Below, piece by piece: positions 1 to 9,135 of a DNA stretch of 64,000 nt. The stretch spans positions 1-64,000 of the forward strand of contig NZ_JAFFPK010000042.1 of NCBI RefSeq assembly GCF_017590215.1, given 5' to 3'. This stretch comes from Clostridium sp. CCUG 7971. GTDB taxonomy: Bacteria > Bacillota > Clostridia > Peptostreptococcales > Peptostreptococcaceae. The notes below the pieces were generated by a model. The model was not told where the DNA came from and did no database searches. It was given only the letters and a program-made list of their open reading frames with translations. The translations under genes were made by a program, and so were the position numbers. How positions within the stretch are numbered: the stretch's first letter is position 1; each line of letters starts with the position of its first letter.

Positions 1-90
<90 letters not shown>

Positions 91-174
91 TAAGTTTTGA
101 CTTGGGCTCAGATACTGTTATATATCTGGCTTTGTTTGGTTGTTTCAAATTCTATAAATTAACCTACTGTTTAA

Positions 175-187
175 TTTTCAAAGTTCA
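175..187 (-). promoter_or_regulatory. boxA-like antitermination element in the rRNA leader
   Basis: On the minus strand this reads TGAACTTTGAAAA. It resembles the boxA elements of Firmicutes rRNA leaders, which recruit NusB/NusE. It lies between promoter P2 and the 16S gene, where such an element is expected. The match is by eye only. Confidence 0.4.
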
Positions 188-229
188 TTTTAAGCAACCA
201 TGTTGGCGCTTATTTTTTTCAACTTCCTT

Positions 230-258
230 AGTCTACCAAAGTCATTTAACTTTGTCAA
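230..258 (-). promoter_or_regulatory. rRNA promoter P2 (sigma-A type)
   Basis: Minus strand: -35 TTGACA (253-258), a 17-nt spacer, and -10 TAGACT (230-235). The -35 is perfect and the -10 matches 4 of 6. It is the downstream member of a tandem pair facing the 16S gene, as is usual for rrn operons. Confidence 0.7.
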
Positions 259-310
259 CTTTTTTCTGTTGTTTTTTTACTTGTTTGCCCTTTTCTTAAG
301 GACAAGTATA

Positions 311-339
311 ACTATACCATCTTAAATTTATATCGTCAA
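311..339 (-). promoter_or_regulatory. rRNA promoter P1 (sigma-A type)
   Basis: Minus strand: -35 TTGACG (334-339), a 17-nt spacer, and -10 TATAGT (311-316). It lies 81 nt upstream of P2. The rest of the stretch from 90 to 507 is AT-rich leader and spacer. I see no gene in it. Confidence 0.75.
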
Positions 340-507
340 TACTTTTTTAAAAACTTTTTTAAATTTTATTTATTTTTTTATTTATTCATATTTTTCTATA
401 AACTATCTATATAGTTAAATTGTTGATATTTATAGTAATTTGAATACTATCTATATTTTGTGTAAAACTATATATAAATTAATGTAATATTATAAGGAGA
501 TGATTTT

Positions 508-705
508 GTGACTAGTTTTAATGATTTAAAAAGTTTATATGAGGATGGATATAGATGTATTTATCATGATTGTACAAATAGTAACCATACGATATACCTT
601 AAAAACTTTGATAATGAAAACTCACAAGCTCTTGAACTTGAAGTTAATGACGAAAACGAATTTTCTCAATTTCAAGATTATATGAATGATTTAAAGATGT
701 CATAA
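508..705 (+). CDS. Small hypothetical protein, 65 aa
   Basis: I do not recognise this gene. It starts with GTG, and a good ribosome binding site (AAGGAGA, 494-500) sits 7 nt upstream, which makes it a real gene rather than a chance frame. The product is soluble and acidic, with no membrane segment. It is rich in Asn, Asp and Glu and has two Cys near residues 17-22. It diverges from the rRNA operon and converges with the 39-aa gene at 752-871. The two share a palindromic terminator. No function can be assigned. Confidence 0.7.
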   Translation: MTSFNDLKSLYEDGYRCIYHDCTNSNHTIYLKNFDNENSQALELEVNDENEFSQFQDYMNDLKMS

Positions 706-721
706 CCTTATAAACACATTT

Positions 722-765
722 TTACAATAAAATAAGGAGTATTAATACTCCTTATTTTATTGTAA
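722..765. terminator. Perfect 44-nt palindrome, bidirectional terminator
   Basis: Two perfectly complementary 22-nt arms meet at position 743/744 with no spacer. The core is AAGGAGTATT/AATACTCCTT, flanked by A- and T-rich ends that can act as U-tracts on either strand. It lies between two convergent small genes and covers the last codons of the minus-strand one. Confidence 0.8.
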
Positions 766-871
766 CTATTCTCTTTATTAAGTTTAAAAGTTCATCTCTA
801 TCTGTTTGTAATTGTTTTTTCTTCTCTTTATACTCTTGAAGACTAACAACTTTTCCTCTATTTTTATTCAT
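752..871 (-). CDS. Small basic hypothetical protein, 39 aa
   Basis: A 40-codon frame runs from ATG (869-871) to TAA (752-754). The protein begins MNKNRGKVVSLQEYKEKKKQ and is highly charged, probably one helix. The start is preceded by AGGATG at about 7 nt. I do not recognise a family. The clean start, the ribosome binding site and the shared terminator with the convergent 65-aa gene argue that it is real. The stretch 872-1058 upstream is AT-rich and holds only a short tandem repeat of AAAAATTTTCAT. Confidence 0.55.
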   Translation of the reverse strand: MNKNRGKVVSLQEYKEKKKQLQTDRDELLNLIKRIVTIK

Positions 872-1058
872 AAAATCACATCCTAATTAACATTATTAAC
901 TATACTTATTAATTCTATACTTTAAACCTATAACCTTCTATTTATTATAAAAATTTTCATAAAAATTTTCATTTTTTAAAATAATATAGATTAAAATGCG
1001 TTTATAAGTTATAACATTAAATTAAATTTTATAAATTATTTTACTTTTTTATTTTTCG

Positions 1059-2210
1059 CTACTTCATTTGATCTTTAATCCATTTAGTAGCAACCTCTAA
1101 TTGTTTTGTTTCATTTTTTTCTTCAATTGTTGGTTTTATACCTTTTCCATTTATATAGTTTCCATTTGGAGTAAAGTATTGTGCAGTTGTTAACTTATAT
1201 CCAGTTCCATCTTTCAATTCTCTTACACTTTGTACTAATCCTTTTCCAAATGTAGTTGTTCCTACAGATACCCCAGCTTTATTATCTAAAATGGCACCTG
1301 TAAGTATTTCTGATGCTGATGCACTTCCTTTATTAGTTAATATAGCTATAGGTAAATCTACTTTTCCTTTACCTGATTTTAAATATTCTGTATTTCCTTT
1401 ATTATCTTTAGTATATACAATAGTTCCCTCACCTATTAATTCATCTGCGATTTTTTGACATATATCTAATAGTCCACCACCATTATCTCTAACATCTAAA
1501 ACTAAACCGTTTATTCCTTTTTCTTGCAATTTATTAAGTGCAGTTTTAAAGTCTTTGTATGTATTTTCACTAAATGATACTATTTTTATATATCCAATGC
1601 TATCCTCTAACATTTCACTTTCTATACTTTTTGAAACTATTTCTTCTCTTTTAACTTTAACATTAAATTCTTTTCCATCTCTGTTTAATGTTAATTCAAC
1701 TTCAGTACCTGCTTTTCCTTTCATCATTCCTACTGCCTCATCAGAGTTTTTAGCAAAAACAGGATTTCCATCTACTTTTATTATTTTATCTCCAGATTGT
1801 ACTCCACTTTTTTCAGCTGGAGAGCCTTCTATCGGAGCTATTACTGTTATGTAATCATCTTCAGATGTAGGACTTATATATATACCTATACCTACATAAG
1901 ATCCACTTGTTTGTTCTTTTAATCTTTCAAACTCTTCCTTTGTATAATATTGAGAATATGGATCATCAAGACCAGAGAATAATCCTTTTATTGCTCCATC
2001 TACTAATTTTTTATCAGTTGGCTTTTGATAAAAGTCTTCCTTTATCATACTTTCTAATCCAATCATCTTGTTATACTTTTTATAGCCTTCGTACATGCCT
2101 TTAGATATTACAACTTTATCACCTAATGCAATTTGAAAAGTTGATGTAAATAAAGCTGTAACTAATACGAGAACTATACCGTATATAATAGCTTTTTTCT
2201 TTGATATCAT
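1059..2210 (-). CDS. S41 family carboxy-terminal processing protease (CtpA/CtpB-like)
   Basis: This is a membrane-anchored serine protease that cleaves near the C-termini of exported proteins. The 383-residue chain has an N-terminal membrane segment (about 7-28), a PDZ domain (about 100-190) and an S41 catalytic domain (about 200-370). The B. subtilis CtpB spacing places the catalytic triad at Ser298 (in GSASASE), Lys323 (in FGKG) and Gln327. The start has AAAGGAGA upstream. It diverges from the folate gene at 2382. CtpB acts in spore signalling in Bacillus, but this paralogue could equally be a housekeeping Ctp. Confidence 0.9.
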   Translation of the reverse strand: MISKKKAIIYGIVLVLVTALFTSTFQIALGDKVVISKGMYEGYKKYNKMIGLESMIKEDFYQKPTDKKLVDGAIKGLFSGLDDPYSQYYTKEEFERLKEQTSGSYVGIGIYISPTSEDDYITVIAPIEGSPAEKSGVQSGDKIIKVDGNPVFAKNSDEAVGMMKGKAGTEVELTLNRDGKEFNVKVKREEIVSKSIESEMLEDSIGYIKIVSFSENTYKDFKTALNKLQEKGINGLVLDVRDNGGGLLDICQKIADELIGEGTIVYTKDNKGNTEYLKSGKGKVDLPIAILTNKGSASASEILTGAILDNKAGVSVGTTTFGKGLVQSVRELKDGTGYKLTTAQYFTPNGNYINGKGIKPTIEEKNETKQLEVATKWIKDQMK

Positions 2211-2381
2211 GTTCGTTGCATCTCCTTTATCCTAATCTATTATATATTATATGACTAGCTATTCTTTTTATTACTATTTAGCATTTGTATTGATTTAAGT
2301 TATTTACTTATACTAAAATTCATATTAGATGGATGTGTAAATTCATATCCATATTATACCATAGTAAAAGGGGTAGATTTT

Positions 2382-2954
2382 ATGAAAAAAGAATTTAGAA
2401 ATAAAGTTATAACTATTAGAAAAAATCAAAATCATGATTTTATATCTAGCCACTCATCAATAATAGTTGAGAAATTATTATCAATGGATTGCATAAAAAG
2501 TGCCAAAAATATTATGCTTTATCTAGATTTCAATAATGAAGTTCAGACAGATGAATTAGTCAATAAACTTTTATCTCTAGAAAAGATAGTTTCATCTCCA
2601 ATAACTATACTTAATGAAAAAAAACTTATACCATGCCAAATTAAAGATTTGAGAAATGATATTCAAATTGGAACTTATGGTATAAGGGAGCCTAAGAAAG
2701 AATCTTCCTGTAAAGTAAATATCTCTGACATTGATATAGTAATAGTTCCTGCTGTTGCTTATGATGAAAAATGCTATAGACTTGGATATGGTGGTGGATT
2801 TTATGACAGATTCTTAGAAAACTTAAGAGATGATGCCATAACCATAGGAATAGCTTTTGATATTCAAATTTTTGACGAAATTCCAAAAGAACCTCATGAC
2901 GCTCAATTAGATTACATAGTTACAGAAACAAGAGTATTAATACCTTCATTATAA
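2382..2954 (+). CDS. 5-formyltetrahydrofolate cyclo-ligase
   Basis: This enzyme converts 5-formyl-THF to 5,10-methenyl-THF with ATP, returning a storage form to the one-carbon pool. The 190-residue length is typical. The family signature GYGGGFYDRFL is near residue 145, and the N-terminus is the usual K-rich helix. The ATG has AAAAGGGG upstream. It is a single gene between a divergent protease gene and a terminator shared with the convergent Lon-family gene. Confidence 0.93.
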   Translation: MKKEFRNKVITIRKNQNHDFISSHSSIIVEKLLSMDCIKSAKNIMLYLDFNNEVQTDELVNKLLSLEKIVSSPITILNEKKLIPCQIKDLRNDIQIGTYGIREPKKESSCKVNISDIDIVIVPAVAYDEKCYRLGYGGGFYDRFLENLRDDAITIGIAFDIQIFDEIPKEPHDAQLDYIVTETRVLIPSL

Positions 2955-2967
2955 TTATAAAAAATAT

Positions 2968-3013
2968 AAGCAAAAACATTTAATAAAGTAAATTTAATTA
3001 AATGCTTTTGCTT
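2968..3013. terminator. Terminator after the cyclo-ligase gene
   Basis: Inverted repeat with arms 2968-2984 and 2997-3013 (AAGCAAAAACATTTAAT against ATTAAATGCTTTTGCTT, one mismatch) and a 12-nt loop. It lies between convergent genes and may serve both strands. Confidence 0.7.
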
Positions 3014-3047
3014 TATTAATCTTTACATTAAGTACTTGCTTGCTATA

Positions 3048-5438
3048 TTACTTTTTATCCTTTTTATCGCTATCTTCTTTATCACTTTCTCTATATTTTT
3101 CTAATATATCGTTAACCTTTTTATCAATTTCTTCTATATCTTTTCCTGTAAGTATTTGTAAACCTTCTTCAATATTTGATATTGCATATATATTAAACTT
3201 GCCTTCTTTAACAGCTTCTACTACTTCATCTTTAAGAACTAGGTTTTTAACATTTTGTATAGGCATCATAACTCCTTGATTTCCTGTAAATCCTTTTATT
3301 TTACATACATCAAAGAATCCTTCTATTTTCTCATTTATTCCACCTATTGGCTGTATCTCTCCTTTTTGACTTACAGAACCTGTAACTGCTATATGCTGTT
3401 TAATTGGAATATCAGCTATACTAGAAATTATCGCATATAATTCTGTACTTGATGCACTATCCCCATCTACTCCACTGTAATTTTGTTCAAACGTAATAGA
3501 TGTAGTTATTGATAATGGTTTTTCTTTTCCATATCTAGACCCCAAGTATCCACTTAAAATTAATACACCTTTATCATGTATACTTCCACTTTGCTTTATT
3601 TCTCTTTCTATATTTACAACACCACGTCTACCCTTATATGTAGAAGCAGTTATTTTAGATGGCTTTCCAAAAGAGTATTCTCCTGTACCCATTACAGCAA
3701 GTCCATTTATTTGACCTACTTTTTCTCCCTCTATATCAATTAATAAAGTTTGATCTTCAAACATTTCATTTAATTTTTCTTCATATTTATTACTTCTATA
3801 GATCCTTTGATTTATAGCATTTTGAACATCGTCTCTAGTTACATATTCATTACTTTCATCACTTATAGTTGATGATTCATATATTATATCTACTATTTTA
3901 TTAAATCTAGCTGTAAGCTTATCTTTATTGTCACTTACTCTAGTACTATATTCTATTATTCTTTCTACTGCATATTTATCAAAATGCTTTAAACCATCTT
4001 CATTGCATTTATTAGCTATTAATTGCACTGTTTTATATATGTTTTCTTCATTTTTATCAATTTCTATATCAAAATCTGCCATTATCTTAAATAGATTTCT
4101 AAAATCTTCTTCATATGCATAAAGAAGACTATAATAATAACTATCTCCTACAAGTATAACTTTTACATCTAAGTCTATAGGTTCAGGTTTTAATGTAGAT
4201 GTAACTACATATCCATATTGCTTGTTCAAAGATTCTATTGCTATTTTCTCAGTCTTTAAGCTTCTTTTTAAAGAATCCCAAGAAAATGGATTAGATAATA
4301 AGTCTTTTGCATTTATAATTAAATATCCTCCATTTGCTTTATGAAGTGCTCCTGGTTTTATTTCCATAAAGCTAGTTGTTAGTGCTCCTATTTCATTTTT
4401 ATACTCAATACAACCTATCATATTGTAGTATGTAGGGTTATTTTCAACTATTATTTTACATTCATTACATTCGCTATTATCTATAAATAAATTAACCTTA
4501 TATTTACTAAATAACTTTTCTTCATTTTTAGGAGACATCATACCTAATAATGCCATTGGGTTTTGTTGATTTTCTTCATTATCCACTTTAAATTTAGAGA
4601 TATTATTAACTATATCATCACATAAGTCTGTAATGTATTTTTTAATTTTTTCGTAATCTCCATACTTTCCTATTAAATACTGTCCGTAGAAATTCACTAA
4701 ACTCTTTCCAACATTTTTATCTAGCTCGAAATTTTTATTTTTATAGTCTTCTTCACAGGCTTTAATCTTATCTATATATTCTTTGCTATCTTGATTAAGC
4801 TTTATTCCTTCTTCTCTTAATCTTTTTATCTCTACGGTTGTAAGATTTCCTAATTCGTCTTCTTGCATTAGTGTTCCATCTTCTTTTATTGGAATACTCA
4901 TTAGGCCTCTGTCTGTAACTTGAAATTTAAATCCCCTTGGCTTTGAAAATTCATTTAAATCTTCTATTATCTTTTGTATATTATTTTCTAACTCACCCAT
5001 TAATAACCTATTATGATATTCATACTCTTTAGAGTTAAATATTTTAGGTATCTCTGATTTAAGTTTATCTATAATATCTTCTATATCTTTTTTAAATAAC
5101 TTACCTTCTCCTGCTCTAAATGATAGTGATGTAGGCTCATTTGAGTTTTTAAAGTTATAAACATATACCCAATCTTTTAATTCTTTTTGTTTTGCATGCT
5201 TTTTTATAAGTTTATTAGTATAGCTAGTTCTTCCAAGTCCGCTAGAACCTGCTACATATATGTTATATCCATTTTGCTTCATTTTAAGTCCAAATTCTAT
5301 GGCACTGACAGCTCTATCTTGTCCAATTATTTCTCTTATTGATGATATGTCCTTAGTTGTATTAAAATCCATTTTGTCTAATACATTTTTGCATTTTAAA
5401 TTTTCTATATCTACTTTATATTTATCTATATTTAACAT
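3048..5438 (-). CDS. Lon-family ATP-dependent protease, AAA_32 type (LonB/YcbZ-like)
   Basis: Predicted cytosolic AAA+ serine protease of 796 residues. The N-terminal third holds an AAA_32-type ATPase region. Its P-loop reads GSSGLGRT, with Arg where classical Walker A has Lys, as I recall is common in this subfamily. The C-terminal Lon protease domain has the Ser-Lys dyad: Ser in GDSASS, and Lys in the later GGINEKIEG. A Lys/Asp-rich tail follows. The start is preceded by AGAGGTG. It is not canonical LonA, since the LonA substrate-binding domain is absent. Confidence 0.88.
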   Translation of the reverse strand: MLNIDKYKVDIENLKCKNVLDKMDFNTTKDISSIREIIGQDRAVSAIEFGLKMKQNGYNIYVAGSSGLGRTSYTNKLIKKHAKQKELKDWVYVYNFKNSNEPTSLSFRAGEGKLFKKDIEDIIDKLKSEIPKIFNSKEYEYHNRLLMGELENNIQKIIEDLNEFSKPRGFKFQVTDRGLMSIPIKEDGTLMQEDELGNLTTVEIKRLREEGIKLNQDSKEYIDKIKACEEDYKNKNFELDKNVGKSLVNFYGQYLIGKYGDYEKIKKYITDLCDDIVNNISKFKVDNEENQQNPMALLGMMSPKNEEKLFSKYKVNLFIDNSECNECKIIVENNPTYYNMIGCIEYKNEIGALTTSFMEIKPGALHKANGGYLIINAKDLLSNPFSWDSLKRSLKTEKIAIESLNKQYGYVVTSTLKPEPIDLDVKVILVGDSYYYSLLYAYEEDFRNLFKIMADFDIEIDKNEENIYKTVQLIANKCNEDGLKHFDKYAVERIIEYSTRVSDNKDKLTARFNKIVDIIYESSTISDESNEYVTRDDVQNAINQRIYRSNKYEEKLNEMFEDQTLLIDIEGEKVGQINGLAVMGTGEYSFGKPSKITASTYKGRRGVVNIEREIKQSGSIHDKGVLILSGYLGSRYGKEKPLSITTSITFEQNYSGVDGDSASSTELYAIISSIADIPIKQHIAVTGSVSQKGEIQPIGGINEKIEGFFDVCKIKGFTGNQGVMMPIQNVKNLVLKDEVVEAVKEGKFNIYAISNIEEGLQILTGKDIEEIDKKVNDILEKYRESDKEDSDKKDKK

Positions 5439-5529
5439 TAATTCACCTCTATGTAGTATTTTAATTTTTATTTTTCCCTACTTTATGGTAAATAATTAGT
5501 TATTATTAAATTTTCTTTAAATAATAAAA

Positions 5530-5554
5530 CCTAATAACCAAAATGATTATTAGG
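5530..5554 (-). terminator. Terminator of the PrcB-like gene
   Basis: Minus-strand stem CCTAATAA/TTATTAGG with a 9-nt loop, followed by TTTTATTATTT. It closes the gene whose stop lies at 5581. Confidence 0.7.
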
Positions 5555-5580
5555 CTCCTTATATGTATTTATAAATAATC

Positions 5581-6009
5581 TTATTGTTCAGCTTTAGATG
5601 TATTTAGTTCTATCCTATCTGGTAAATTAGTTAAGTTTGTTTCTACAACTACATACGGAGAAGATTTCTCTTTATCTTTATATGTAGCTTTTACTCTCAT
5701 TATAGATTTTTCTTCCTCTTTTAAAAGGTCTATTTTGTCTATTTGAATTCCGCGTTTACTATCATTACCTCTGGTTACTATTACATATATTTTTTTATCT
5801 AATTTTACAGCTAATGCCCTTTCTTCATTTGTATATTTATCCATTACATCTAATATTTTTTCTGGTATAGCTTCTCTTTGTAATATTGTGTAATCTACTG
5901 GCTTAGATTTCTCCATAAACATATTAGGTATAAACACGAAACCTCCGATTATAAGTATTAATACTAAAACCCCATATATTACACCCTTAATATTAAATTT
6001 TATATTCAA
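5581..6009 (-). CDS. Membrane-anchored PrcB_C-like protein
   Basis: About 142 residues: a short N-terminus, one membrane segment (about 8-28), and an extracytoplasmic domain. The order of beta-strands and the closing SPYVVVETNLTNLP...IEL pattern recall the PrcB C-terminal domain. I chose the TTG at 6009, because GGGAGGTG (6016-6023) stands 6 nt upstream. The GTG at 6018 lies inside that ribosome binding site. Its function is unknown. PrcB proteins are linked to surface proteases in spirochaetes, so a protease-partner role is inference only. Confidence 0.65.
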   Translation of the reverse strand: MNIKFNIKGVIYGVLVLILIIGGFVFIPNMFMEKSKPVDYTILQREAIPEKILDVMDKYTNEERALAVKLDKKIYVIVTRGNDSKRGIQIDKIDLLKEEEKSIMRVKATYKDKEKSSPYVVVETNLTNLPDRIELNTSKAEQ

Positions 6010-6132
6010 ATATATCACCTCCCATCTAATCTAAATATATGAATCTATTTATATACTTAGAATATTAATTATAAGAATAAGTTCTATCTGTTTATGGAAA
6101 AATAAATCATATTAATACTTAGGAGGCTATAT

Positions 6133-7350
6133 ATGAAAATGCAATATGTTCAAGGTAAACCAATTTTCACATCTATAAATAAAAATATAAAGCAGTTTAA
6201 ATATCTAGACAAAGATTTAGAAACGGAAGTTTGTGTTATAGGAGGTGGTGTTACTGGTGCAATTGTTGGATATTATATGTCTAAAAATAATATTTCTAGC
6301 GTTGTATTAGATAAAAGTAGATTTGCCCACTTAAGTACAAGCGTTACTACATCACTTTTACAATATGAATTAGATGATAATCTAAGTGATTTGACAGAGT
6401 ACACAACATTATCTAATGCTATAAAGTCCTATAAACTAGGCTTGAAGGCTTTGTCAGAACTAGAAGATTTTATTAAAATTAATGGAAACCATTGTCTATA
6501 TAAGAAAAAAGATACTCTATTATATACAGCTAAAAATAATGAAATAAACGCTATTAAAAACGAGTATGATTTAAGAAAAGAAAACGAGTTAGATGTAGAG
6601 TATATAGATGATACTAACTCTCCATTTAGTTTTGATTTAAAGGCAGGTATAATATCCAAAAATGGAGGTTCAGAATTAGACCCAGTCCTATTTACTCATC
6701 AGTTACTAAATGTTGCTCAAAATAATGGACTTAAGGCTTTTGAAAATACAGAGGTTATAGATATAAAATATAATAATGAATTAATAGAAGTTATTACTGA
6801 ATTTGGATACACTGTAAAATGCAAAAAAGTCGTTGTTGCAACAGGTTATAATACTTTACAGTTTACAAAAAGAAACTTCGCCACTAAAAGTACAACTTTT
6901 AATATTGCTACAAAACCAGTCGAAAACTTTGATGGATGGGATAGAAGAATTCTTATAAGAGATAACTGCGATCCATATAATTATCTACGCACAACTGATG
7001 ATAATAGATTAATTATAGGCGGGGAAGATATTAGTTTTATCCCTGGTATATTTGATGAAAAAGCCGCAAATGAAAAATATGATATATTAGAAGCTCGACT
7101 AAAATCAATGTTTCCAAATATAAATAATATAGAAGTAGATTATAAATATTGTGGTACATTTGCATCTACTAGCGATAACTTAGGATTTATAGGTCCAGAC
7201 CCTGATCATAATAATTTATGGTACTGTTTAGGATATGGAGCAAATGGTATTTTATTCGCTATATTAGGTGGTATGTTTTTATCTGATTTATACAAAAACA
7301 AAGTAAATAAAGATATGAATCTATTTAAAGTGAATAGATTTGATAAATAA
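6133..7350 (+). CDS. FAD-dependent oxidoreductase, DAO family
   Basis: A 405-residue flavoenzyme of the D-amino-acid oxidase/glycine oxidase superfamily. The dinucleotide-binding motif VIGGGVTGAIVG lies near residue 36. The FAD-contacting C-terminal segment GYGANGILFAILGG lies near residue 375. The ATG follows TAGGAGG at a normal distance. It stands alone, divergent from the PrcB-like gene and ending in a hairpin. The substrate cannot be read from the sequence. Amine or amino-acid oxidation is the family theme. Confidence 0.85.
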   Translation: MKMQYVQGKPIFTSINKNIKQFKYLDKDLETEVCVIGGGVTGAIVGYYMSKNNISSVVLDKSRFAHLSTSVTTSLLQYELDDNLSDLTEYTTLSNAIKSYKLGLKALSELEDFIKINGNHCLYKKKDTLLYTAKNNEINAIKNEYDLRKENELDVEYIDDTNSPFSFDLKAGIISKNGGSELDPVLFTHQLLNVAQNNGLKAFENTEVIDIKYNNELIEVITEFGYTVKCKKVVVATGYNTLQFTKRNFATKSTTFNIATKPVENFDGWDRRILIRDNCDPYNYLRTTDDNRLIIGGEDISFIPGIFDEKAANEKYDILEARLKSMFPNINNIEVDYKYCGTFASTSDNLGFIGPDPDHNNLWYCLGYGANGILFAILGGMFLSDLYKNKVNKDMNLFKVNRFDK

Positions 7351-7380
7351 AAAAATATAGCCATAATTGGCTATATTTTT
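7351..7380. terminator. Bidirectional terminator
   Basis: Stem of 13 bp (AAAAATATAGCCA/TGGCTATATTTTT) with a 4-nt loop, A-rich on one side and T-rich on the other. It lies exactly between the convergent oxidoreductase and transketolase genes. Confidence 0.88.
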
Positions 7381-8324
7381 TATTTCTTAGCTATTGCTTC
7401 TTTAACAGCCTTAGCTATATCATCAGATGTTAATCCATATTTCTTTAATAATTCAGTTGGCGTTCCAGACTCTCCGAATGTGTCGTTAACTCCTACTTTT
7501 TTAACAACAACTGGGCATTCTTCACTTACTACTTCACTTACACTTGATCCTAATCCACCGATTATATTGTGTTCTTCAGCAGTTACTATAGCACCTGTTT
7601 CCTTTGCTGCATTTATTATTATTTCTTTATCTATAGGCTTTATAGTAGACATATTTATAACTCTAGCATTTATACCTTCTGATTTTAATGATTCATGAGC
7701 CATAACTGCTTCATTTACCATTATTCCACAAGCTATTATTGTAGCATCATTACCTTCTCTAACTATTGCACCTTTTCCGATTTCAAATTTATAATTTTCA
7801 TCAAATAATGTAGGCACTGCGCTTCTTCCAAGACGAATATACATAGGTCCATTGAATTTAGCCGCTTCTAATATCATTTGTTCAGTCTCTACACCATCTG
7901 CAGGAACTAAAACAGTCATGTTTGGTACAGCTCTCATTATAGCTATATCTTCAACACTCTGGTGAGATGCTCCATCTTCACCTACTGTAAGACCCGCATG
8001 CGTTGCACATACTTTAACATTTAATTTAGGATATGCTGCTGAATTTCTTATTATTTCAAAAGCTCTGCCTGTAGCAAACATAGCAAAACTACTTGCAAAA
8101 GGAATTTTTCCTGCTGCTGCAAAACCACATGCTGCTCCTATTAGGTTTTGTTCTGCAATTCCCATATTAAAGAATCTTTCAGGGTAAGCTTTATAAAAAT
8201 CATTTGTTTTAGTAGATTTTGATAAGTCAGCATCTAATACAACTACATTATCATTAATTTGACCTAACTTAACTAATGCTTTTCCATATGCCTCTCTAGT
8301 TGCTATCTTACTCATTGTCTGCAC
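7380..8324 (-). CDS. Transketolase, C-terminal subunit
   Basis: The 314-residue half of a split transketolase. It carries the pyrimidine-binding domain (FNMGIAEQNLIG near residue 53, including the catalytic-type Glu) and the C-terminal domain. With the N-terminal subunit it forms the TPP enzyme that moves two-carbon units in the non-oxidative pentose phosphate pathway. It overlaps the upstream gene by 17 bp, implying translational coupling. Split transketolases are common in clostridia. Confidence 0.93.
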   Translation of the reverse strand: MQTMSKIATREAYGKALVKLGQINDNVVVLDADLSKSTKTNDFYKAYPERFFNMGIAEQNLIGAACGFAAAGKIPFASSFAMFATGRAFEIIRNSAAYPKLNVKVCATHAGLTVGEDGASHQSVEDIAIMRAVPNMTVLVPADGVETEQMILEAAKFNGPMYIRLGRSAVPTLFDENYKFEIGKGAIVREGNDATIIACGIMVNEAVMAHESLKSEGINARVINMSTIKPIDKEIIINAAKETGAIVTAEEHNIIGGLGSSVSEVVSEECPVVVKKVGVNDTFGESGTPTELLKKYGLTSDDIAKAVKEAIAKK

Positions 8325-9135
8325 CCCCTAATTCTTCTAATGCTCTTTCTAAATCACTATCACTTGGAGCAGTTCCATGCCATCCAGCTTCATTTTCCAT
8401 AAACGATATTCCTTTACCTTTTACAGTTTTGGCAACTATCATAGTTGGTTTTCCTACTGTTTCTTTAGCCATATCAAGAGCTGCAAATATTTGATCAAAA
8501 TCATGACCATCTATTTCTATTACATTCCATCCAAAAGCTTTAAACTTATCTACTATCGGTCCGATATTCATTACTTTTGATACGTCTCCATCTATTTGAA
8601 GTCCGTTATAATCTAAAAATGCTACTACATTATCAAGATTATAATGAGCTGCACTCATTGCTGCTTCCCATACTATTCCTTCTTGAACTTCTCCATCACC
8701 AAGTAAAGTGTATACTCTCCATGGTGCATTATCTAATTTAGATGCCATAGCCATACCGCAAGCTACTGAAAAACCTTGTCCTAATGAACCAGTAGACATA
8801 TCAATACCTGAGATATTTTTCATATCTGGATGTCCTTGTAACATACTTCCAGTTTTCCTTAATTTATTTAACTCGCTTCTATCAAAAAATCCCTTTTGAG
8901 CTAAAGTTGAATATAACACTGGTGCTGCATGTCCTTTTGATAAAACAAATCTATCTCTATCTTCCATTTTGCAATTATTAGCATCTACATTCATTTCATC
9001 AAAGTAAAGGGCTGTTAATATCTCAACAGCTGATAATGATCCTCCTGGATGCCCAGACTTAGATTCATGTATCATAGAGACTATATCTTTTCTGATATCA
9101 CGTGCAATCTCATTTAATCCTTTATGGTCTCTCAT
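8308..9135 (-). CDS. Transketolase, N-terminal (TPP-binding) subunit
   Basis: This 275-residue subunit binds the diphosphate of TPP. SGHPGGSLSAVE is near residue 28. The GDG...N TPP motif (LGDGEVQEG...LDYNGLQ) spans about 143-180. It is the first gene of a two-gene operon with the C-terminal half. The start follows GGGAGG. Upstream lies an AT-rich gap with only a weak -10 (TATAAT near 9206-9211). Confidence 0.94.
   Translation of the reverse strand: MRDHKGLNEIARDIRKDIVSMIHESKSGHPGGSLSAVEILTALYFDEMNVDANNCKMEDRDRFVLSKGHAAPVLYSTLAQKGFFDRSELNKLRKTGSMLQGHPDMKNISGIDMSTGSLGQGFSVACGMAMASKLDNAPWRVYTLLGDGEVQEGIVWEAAMSAAHYNLDNVVAFLDYNGLQIDGDVSKVMNIGPIVDKFKAFGWNVIEIDGHDFDQIFAALDMAKETVGKPTMIVAKTVKGKGISFMENEAGWHGTAPSDSDLERALEELGGADNE

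Noticed and set aside
102-299. 65-codon frame on the plus strand in the rRNA leader
   Set aside because: It lies over the rRNA promoter P2 and leader, has no ribosome binding site and no protein-like composition.
947-973. Tandem AAAAATTTTCAT repeat
   Set aside because: Two short copies in very AT-rich DNA; no flanking structure or gene link.
2329-2354. Imperfect inverted repeat ATGGATGTG/CATATCCAT before the cyclo-ligase gene
   Set aside because: One mismatch and no conserved partner visible; could be an operator, but evidence is too thin.
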